Below, in pieces: positions 57,901-64,000 of a stretch of 64,000 nt of DNA. The position numbers and the translations under genes are program-made. Source of the stretch: Membranipora membranacea (taxonomy: Eukaryota > Bryozoa > Gymnolaemata > Cheilostomatida > Membraniporidae); contig OU612066.1 in NCBI GenBank assembly GCA_914767715.1, positions 36,492,283-36,556,282 on the forward strand, in the 5' to 3' direction. How positions within the stretch are numbered: the stretch's first letter is position 1; each line of letters starts with the position of its first letter. The notes below the pieces were generated by a model. The model was not told where the DNA came from and ran no database searches. It saw only the letters and a program-made list of their open reading frames with translations.

Positions 57901-60159
57901 AAATCAATCCTCTTCCCAAGGTAGTCTGGTCACTTCGCTCAATTAGCCAATTTGTGCACAAATCGTTCACTCATGGGTATAGTTCCATCTATGAGAGAGT
58001 GATTTGGGAGCAAGACCTAAGTAGGGCACCTAAGCTGTATTTTATTCCAAGACCTTTCAGTCACTGTTGACAAGATTCTCATCTATCTATGCGTTATTCT
58101 GTAGACTAAACAGCGAAGTCATATCATCCCTGCATGAATATAGATGGTAATACAGCTGTCACGAAAATGCGTCAAGTGAACTTTCTTAGGCCTTGTGGCT
58201 GCTTCACGGCGGTTTAGATCCTTTGCCATTCACTGGGAGTTGTGCCTAATTGGCCATAGCTGCATGGCTTTGTGCGGTACCGGGCTATTGTGTTTTGTGT
58301 CCAATTATCTGCACTGATGGATTAATTTGGCAAGCAAATTCCTCAAGCCTTTAGTTGCCCTGTGAGCCTTGGTGTTTGAGGTTTTCCTCACAGGCTCAGT
58401 AAACTTTAGTTGCGTATAAACTTTAACTATATATTACTAAATAAAGTTTTCAACGATGCCAAGAATTTAGGGCTTGACGTAGGCGATCTCGATACCATTG
58501 TTAAACAGAGAACTAAATCCATTATCATGTGCTGTTTTTCTGATGAAGACCACTTTATACACGATTTTCTCGAACATTGCCCTTCTGGTCGTCTTAGACA
58601 TATTAAATATCGCAGCTCATGGGGCAAAGACTGTTTTCTGAGGCAAATGTGCATCACACTTAATGAGATTCTTTTTTAAAAAGTCCATAGTTCCATACAC
58701 TGGAAGCAAGCTCTTATTATGACAAAGTATATGCATCCATTTTTCGCAACATTCAATGTTTGTGATAGCTAATAAATCAATCAATCAATCAATCAATCTA
58801 ACTATTTTTCTGGGCAAAGGTGATATTTGGGGATTTACTTAAGGAGCAAAAAGGTATGTTATAAATTAAATTCTGTTTTCTGTAGGTTAAAATAATTCGA
58901 CTCCAAGTTCACTTGACTTAATATCTCTTTTATTTCTAGGTACATTCAAAATTAATTAATAGGGTTTAGATTTGTGTTTATTTGATCTTTAAGTATATTG
59001 TTCCTTATAGTTTGCGTTAAATTGAATAGTTAATTATTGACGGCATTTTTATTGAACGAGGCACATTTTTATGCACCACATTAATAGCGCCATATTAATT
59101 GCACCATTTTCTATTCCAGTTTTCCAGTTTGGGGATTGGAATAAAACCTGTGATCCTGTGATACTATAAGTAATCTCTCAAATCTGTATAAATAGATCAA
59201 GAAGCCTTGTAGTCCAGAACAGGCCTAGTAGGTTATTATTGTGCTAAAATTACGTTACACAAAACAGATAACGAAGAAAAAATAAAAGAACTTGTCATGT
59301 CAGCTCCTCAGCAACATACAAACATGGTATGTTTGAAGAAAAAATAAACATCCGACCAGAGAAAAAACAATATAATTTGGTACCCACTTACAGATTACAG
59401 TGGTCAAGTCAGTTCACCGATGTATTAGTTGTCTATTATAACTCAAGATTGATTTGAATCAGCTTTTCAGTGGCACTTTGGGCATTTACAATTCAAATGT
59501 GCTTGACAGCTTGATTTCCTAAACTGAGACCAGACCCACAAGCAGTCAAAAAATGGATAGACACTAAGACTTATGTAAAGAGGTCATTTGGTCTTCTTTG
59601 TGGCACTACGGTGCAGACTCATATCTCAAAGTTGATCTGCAAGTTGTGAGACTTTGTCCATGTTGATATTTTGTTTGGCCAACTGCATTCTAATTCACAA
59701 GTGCTGATGTTTGAATCCCGCTGCAGTCTACTGACTACTGGGCTAAATTGATGCCCCAGGTGTGCTCCGACCTGCCTACAAACTGAGAGCAACTTTATGC
59801 CAAGAATGGCAGCCGTGTCCTTGAGGCACCTTTATTTCTCAGTCTTCGGTCAGAGACAGAACTTGCGATCATAACCTACATCTTTATTTTTTATACAATT
59901 GTTTACTTATTTATATACACAAAACAAAATATATTTCGTATATATAATACGTACCTGAAAACAAAAGAACACCAAGCAGAGTTGATGGGATGATGTTTGT
60001 TTGAGCCTGCTCAACATTGAATAGTCTAGGATACTCATCAGCTAGCACTCCTGTTGTTGTAATAACAAAGGTGATGCCGGCCACACGACTAATAACGATT
60101 GTGACTAAAATCACCCAAGAGTACGGTCCATCTTTCCTCCAAAATTCCTGTGACACCAT
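51955..60159 (-). CDS. SLC16-type monocarboxylate transporter-like protein (3 exons)
   Basis: A major-facilitator membrane carrier of the monocarboxylate-transporter type; the substrate cannot be told. Exons are 60159-59955, 54584-54441 and 52922-51955. They join in phase through GT..AG sites to give 438 residues, the usual size for the family. Hydrophobic helices follow a short N-terminal tail (WVILVTIVISRVAGITFVIT; IALIGSIVTLIGIIPSAF; then seven or more in the last exon), about twelve in all. RHYFEKRQGAAFACIGLGSG matches the loop and helix 5 pattern of MCT proteins. The long central loop is reduced, and the C-terminus is acidic and cytosolic (EEVIVEVKTEDALEDNKKG). The first intron of 5.4 kb holds tandem arrays and a LINE fragment. 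Confidence 0.85.
53685..53759. mobile_element. 75-bp palindromic element
   Basis: 33-base arms (ATGTAGGTGTAACGAGGCAA core) match with one mismatch around a 9-base loop, TGCTTGACT. No flanking direct repeat is evident. It lies in the last intron of the transporter gene. Confidence 0.8.
53869..53910. mobile_element. Micro-insertion with GTTCACTC target repeats
   Basis: A 26-base hairpin (53877-53902; AAGGAGTAA / TTACTCCTT) between perfect GTTCACTC repeats at 53869-53876 and 53903-53910. Confidence 0.65.
54189..54236. repeat. GC-rich hairpin
   Basis: 18-base arms (GCCTGGGGAGGCTGTCGG and complement with one mismatch) around a 12-base G-rich loop, in AT-rich intron sequence. No flanking repeats. 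Confidence 0.75.
54749..54860. repeat. Tandem GGCGCAGCTCGGCTAG repeats plus one inverted unit
   Basis: Three direct units of TGGCGCAGCTCGGCTAG at about 31-base spacing follow one inverted copy of the core (CGAGCTGCGCC, near 54750). Confidence 0.85.
55854..56018. repeat. 55-bp tandem repeat, 3 units
   Basis: Units start at 55854, 55909 and 55964 with GTCCATATCCCTTCCCTCCC. The third unit has diverged at its end. On the + strand they are pyrimidine-rich and alternate with AT-rich halves. Confidence 0.9.
56031..56045. repeat. Poly-C run (15 bases)
   Basis: Homopolymer between the 55-bp array and the AGAGTCG array. Confidence 0.9.
56091..56225. repeat. Array of five AGAGTCGkCGTACTC motifs
   Basis: Units begin at 56091, 56123, 56154, 56188 and 56210. 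Each holds AGAGTCGTCGTACTC or its GTCGGCG variant, separated first by C-rich and later by other spacers. The motif is partly self-complementary (GAGT...ACTC). The last unit runs straight into a TATA-like sequence. Confidence 0.85.
56227..56234 (+). promoter_or_regulatory. TATA-like box after motif array
   Basis: TATAAATA directly follows the five-motif array. About 90 bases further, at 56319, ATGGCT is followed by a consensus donor GTAAGT. This may be the promoter and first exon of an unrecognised + strand transcript inside the transporter intron; I found no second exon. Confidence 0.4.
56804..56816. repeat. Poly-G run (13 bases)
   Basis: Homopolymer in the large transporter intron; exact length may be unreliable. 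Confidence 0.9.
57169..57209. mobile_element. Micro-insertion with TTGGTAAGAC target repeats
   Basis: A 21-base insert (57179-57199) forming a hairpin with AAGGAGTT/AACTCC arms, between perfect 10-base TTGGTAAGAC repeats at 57169-57178 and 57200-57209. Confidence 0.65.
57778..57835. mobile_element. Micro-insertion with GTATGAT target repeats
   Basis: A 44-base insert (57785-57828) beginning CAAGGAGTTGGGGACAAA with the complementary TTTGTCCCCAACTC, between perfect 7-base GTATGAT repeats at 57778-57784 and 57829-57835. Confidence 0.65.
58395..58796 (+). mobile_element. 5'-truncated LINE 3' fragment
   Basis: An 89-codon open frame (58410-58679) encodes only the C-terminal tail of a LINE ORF2 (DEDHFIHDFLEHCPSGRLRH, WGKDCFLRQM, ending LNEILF). 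It matches the C-terminus of the 16.7-18.4-kb fragment ([19 protein letters not shown] ... LNHIFF). Both have the same 3' tail of AATAAATCAATCAATC repeats. It lies in intron 1 of the transporter gene. Confidence 0.85.
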
Positions 60160-62635
60160 GCCTGCTTCTCACCTGACTGTATAAAGGACTGTAACTCCCT
60201 GATTGTATATATAACTCTGAGTAACATGATTTCTAAGCTACTGCAAATAAAGCTTAGTCACCAAACAATGTTTTGCGATCCCCATAAAAATACCAGTTGT
60301 TATTAAGGGGTGTCTTGACCTCCTCTCAACTTACACATCAGGTTGAATTGTGATTGCTTGTTTTATGATGTTTTTAGTTATAAATACTTTGATTGCACCT
60401 TATTGTTAAGTTATATTTGCGAGTCAGCGCTTGAAGTTCTCTGCTGGGTCTTCAGCACCCATCTATCAGTTAACCCATGAATATCAGTAGGAACCTCACA
60501 TACAAACGCTTTGGACCATTGTTATTTAGTCTGCAGTTACCCAACCCTTGTCCGTTCCACCCCTAGCTCTCTAGTGACAAAGCCTCCTTAATAAACAATA
60601 CGGATATTATTAACACTGATGAATAAATCATATCTGATGCCATCACTTGTCAGTCATAGGCATTCTCATACCACGCATTAATCGAGAATCATTGCAAAAT
60701 GATTTAAGATTGTACGTCAATATATTTGATGAACTGCTGAAGTGATAGTGCAGTTTTGTGCTGCGTTTCACCCACCGATATTACAGAGGATATCACCTGA
60801 CAGCTCGAATCAAGTGAAATTCCATGTCAAAGGCTTCAATCTGTCAGAATCTGCTGTCAAACATCAAGTTGTGAGCTTGATTGGCTAAAAAGGCAACTAC
60901 GAAGTATGACTTTTTGAGGTATTTTTAGCCTTCTTTAGGATTTATCCCTTTATTAACCTACTTCAAATTCATTTGCATATTCATCATGTGCATGTCATAT
61001 ATTAATAGACATCAGGGCTGGGGCCAATTATTGAGATACCCATCAACAAAACAAAAAGTCACATTTGTGCTTGCATTTGAATTTGCAACAGCCAAAAAAT
61101 CAGTATTCACATTTGATGTGCATTTATAGTAAGTGGACTTCTCAGCATTTCACTTGCTTTTGCATTCGTAAATATGGATTTTTGCCATTTGTTACGTGTT
61201 TATATGAAAAGCATACAAGTCCTAATAAATAACATATTATTCAAGGCTACCACACGCCCTCCCTGGTCCCAAGCGGCTGTGTAATGATCAGCCTTGATCT
61301 CAAATTGTAGTATTGCTTGTGACTGTTGATGCTGTTGATGTAACATCATTGCTTCTCAGTTCATCAATCAACATATAATGACACAACCATAATTAATAAC
61401 AAAATAATCTCAGCAGCCGACTACTGTGGTCTTGTTAATATGCATCGAGTCTATGCAAGAACCTCGACCCATGGAAGTGTTTTCATATCATTGCATTGTT
61501 TTGAAAAATAATCTGATGGTTTGGTTAGAAATGATGAGAGGAGTGGATTTGAAATCACCATTCTGCCATAATAACCAAGCTCTGAAGTATTATATAGTTC
61601 AAACATTGAATTGTACTATTCTTAGAATAGCATTTTCAACTCACCATCCTCCAATCAGGGAGCTGTATTTTCCAATAGACATTCTCACAATTTTCATTTG
61701 ACATCGAGCTCAGTCCCTAGTAGCTTTTTGGAGTTTGCGCAATGTTCGATTATTAAAAAAATCAATTTTCTGTGTGCAACAATTTGTATAAACTAGTGTC
61801 TTTTTCTTTTATTTGGTCGTTATTTCGAACATAACAACTTTTATTTATATATATATATATACTTTTATTGTCAGCAACAATTCATTATTTCAAATGTTTT
61901 TCATGATGTGACATATTTATGCCTGTCCTGATAATATAAAACAATATAACACTATGAAACAAATCCATAAATCAATGATTTTTTTTATTAGAGACTGCAT
62001 TATATCCGGAAGAATGCATCTTGTTGTAACGGTTTTAGTCAGGTGACCGTCACGTGGTCATACAGTAAAGATGGCACCCTCTACTAGGGACAGCCAATCA
62101 CATAGCAAATCACATAGACATCTATAGACTTAAATTATTGGAGGATTCAGGAGTTCATAAAATCAAGTAAGTATTCCTAAATTGAGTGATAACTGTTTAT
62201 ATGGCTATGAGTGAGCTGCTGTTCCAGGATTGAGTTCAGTGAGTTCAAATAATTTGTGATTTTTCTTAAAGTGCTACTACACACTCAGAGTAGTTTTTTA
62301 TGGTTTTTGCAACTGGTGAAATACCTATTCCAAATGCCCTCAGTAATTATATAGAAACATATTGTATAACAACAATCCTTCCTCAAGCTGATCTGAAAAT
62401 ATCAACCAAATCCATTGATTACTAGTGCCCGAATCAGGTTGAAACAAAAAGGATGTTTCTAGCACAAGTCCAATGTTCCTCCATAGATAACATAATGGAG
62501 GAAATAAATGAAGTCAACATGACTCACTGTTACGCTTCAGTGGTTCTATCTGAACAGAATTTTCTTTAGGAATGCAATAGTAAAGTAGTCAGTATTATGA
62601 TCATATCTGTGCTGCTCTAAGTGTTGTCACTGGCC
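60160..62635. other. Non-coding region upstream of the transporter gene
   Basis: A TATATATA-like stretch near 60205-60212 may be the minus-strand transporter promoter. An inverted-repeat element lies at 61711-62093. The 91-codon frame at 61426 has no recognisable motif. Confidence 0.4.
61711..62093. mobile_element. Inverted-repeat element with CAGTCCCTAGTAG ends
   Basis: CAGTCCCTAGTAG at the left and CTACTAGGGACAG at the right bound about 380 bases. The ends match the 117-base element at 45.9-46.0 kb, while the interiors do not obviously match. Confidence 0.5.
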
Positions 62636-62719
62636 TTTGTACCAATGAACCAATGAATGAAGAGGGAGTTCATTGTTTGTACCATAGACTTAATATACTA
62701 CATACATATGGTTTGTACC
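62636..62719. mobile_element. Two consecutive micro-inserts at one TTTGTACC site
   Basis: TTTGTACC occurs at 62636-62643, 62676-62683 and 62712-62719. The first interval (62644-62675) begins AATGAAC and ends GTTCATTG, an inverted pair. The second (62684-62711) begins ATAGACTTA, like the insert at 63256. Confidence 0.6.
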
Positions 62720-64000
62720 AACAGATGCCTGGTGCAACATGCCTTGTCAACAGCCCAGTTAGTGGTGACATGGATGTAGCTTTGGGAAACATCCATGATC
62801 AATGATATGGCAAGCAAAGTCATCGCATAAACGGCAGCAATTCACACAGTGTTTATTCTATATGTAGGTGCAACAACTTGGTTTAACTATATTTCGATTC
62901 ATTCTTATCGCTATTCAGCCTGAACACATATATACATTTGTATCCTATACGAGTGAATGTTAGCTTTAGTTTATTTTGGCTAGCTGAATGTTAGCTATCA
63001 CTAAACAATATCACGGTAAAGATAGAGACAATGAGGTAACGGAAAACCTAATGTTTTCAGAAGTTCATAATATTGCAGTGTGGTAATATGTGGTATACAC
63101 TCAAAAGAGATCAAAGTAATAGGGTTTGAGGATAAGCCGAATTTCGGCCTTGCTGCTTACAAAGAGTAGAGTCCAAGCTAAAAATGTGATAGCTGCGGCA
63201 CTGTGAAATTGTATGCACACACTATAACTTCAGGTTATGCTGGCGGACCAGTACCATAGACCTACCTATATTATTAGTAGGTCTATGACCAGTACCCAGT
63301 TCTGATGATTTACAATGATGATTTTATTTTTTGTAGCATAGGCCTATATATGTCTGATAAATACTTGATGTATAATGACGTTTTAGGGAGCAGTATAGGC
63401 GTTACTCCGGAATAATATGAGCAATGCAGTTGGTTTAAATAATCTTCCTATATTTAGTGAAGTTGTAGATATCCATTCTCGGCAAGCGATATCTATCAGC
63501 ATCGAGTGTCTCATTCTAAAGTTTGTACATTGGCTGGAATATGTCCACAGATCATGCAGGTCAGGGGGCGGTTATTGCGACTTCACATCAGATGGAACAC
63601 TGTCGCAGAGCGTATTGTCATACTTTTAGTAAATTTAATCCATTATTTGCTAGAATTGCGTCTGAACTTAGTGTTGACAGGTTACAGGTTGTTAATATGT
63701 TGGCGAGATCCAGTTGTATCATCAGTGTATTCATCAACACAAAAAAAACATACATGATGAATAGATAATATACCCATTTGAATCTCACCAGGGGTGTGGT
63801 ATGGAGCAACAGACACGCAGAGTAACAGGACCGGGCTTATCAAATCAAAACAAATTATTATTGTATGCATATTGGACCAAGAATAGTATCCTTTTAGAGC
63901 AAATTTATCAACGGTGTTCGAGGTTCAAAGAAATCCCTCTCGGAACAAAAAAAAGGGAATAGGCTGACAATGCAATTTGTAAAAGACACAAGACGAAAAT
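62720..64000. other. Non-coding right end of window
   Basis: Contains the ATAGACC micro-insertion at 63246-63296. Open frames of 70-83 codons overlap at 63417-63768 in all three frames and carry no recognised motif. Nothing else is supported. Confidence 0.4.
63246..63296. mobile_element. Micro-insertion with GACCAGTACC target repeats
   Basis: A 31-base hairpin (63256-63286; ATAGACCTAC / GTAGGTCTAT) lies between perfect 10-base GACCAGTACC repeats at 63246-63255 and 63287-63296. Confidence 0.7.

Noticed and set aside
59670-59730. Possible second tRNA-like A box/B box pair on the + strand
   Set aside because: The B-box-like TGTTTGAATCC is fair, but the A-box match is weak and no stem-loops can be drawn.
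63417-63768. Overlapping 70-83-codon frames in three phases near the right edge
   Set aside because: All three are open at similar length, which argues against coding. One (HQMEHCRRAYCHTFSKF region) looked protein-like, but I could not match it to any family.
1-64000. CRISPR arrays, operons, bacterial-type promoters or rRNA genes
   Set aside because: None seen; the tandem arrays have no spacer structure, and the genes are spliced and eukaryotic.

Overview
This window is animal nuclear DNA. It is AT-rich, its genes carry many short introns with canonical GT..AG ends, and it holds LINEs, a Ty3-type LTR retrotransposon, tRNA-derived sequence and many small inverted-repeat elements. The gene content (a very large RNF213-type E3 ligase, a conodipine-type secreted phospholipase A2, an SLC16-type transporter and an Ala/Gly-rich small-protein pair) fits a marine invertebrate. 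A sponge or cnidarian would be my guess, but the sequence alone does not settle it.

Layout. 1-4.3 kb: an apparently intact two-ORF LINE on the + strand. 5.3-10.1 kb: two + strand paralogues of an Ala/Gly-rich small protein; the right-hand one has a clear TATA box and two exons. 10.9-41.6 kb: a minus-strand RNF213-like gene that I resolved into 43 phase-consistent exons (7956 nt, 2652 codons, no stop). It runs from the N-terminal zinc ribbons through a CBM20-like region and an AAA module with a P-loop to the P-loop of the next AAA module. There it leaves the readable region through a normal splice donor, and no following exon is visible in the remaining 10.9 kb. Its few long introns are long because of insertions: a LINE fragment (16.7-18.4 kb), two copies of a TTAA-flanked non-autonomous DNA element (23.0-24.2 and 32.3-33.6 kb) and an LTR retrotransposon with 5-bp target duplications (24.3-29.3 kb).

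42.6-48.7 kb: a roughly 2-kb sequence present twice in direct orientation. The copies differ by a 95-bp palindromic insertion in the left copy and a LINE 3' fragment in the right copy. An isolated well-formed exon lies between them. 48.8-50.6 kb: a four-exon secreted PLA2 gene with a TATA box. 52.0-60.2 kb: a three-exon minus-strand monocarboxylate-transporter-like gene. Its 5.4-kb first intron holds several tandem arrays, a promoter-like array ending in TATAAATA, and a truncated LINE. 60.2-64 kb: mostly non-coding DNA with inverted-repeat elements.

The most unusual signal is a set of very small insertions (about 21-50 bp, most with inverted-repeat ends), each flanked by perfect 7-10 bp direct repeats. 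Four of them share CAAGGAG/CTCCTT ends, and one target motif occurs three times around two consecutive inserts. The genes are not organised as operons. The only functional theme I would suggest, as inference, is innate defence or secretion (RNF213-like ligase, secreted PLA2).
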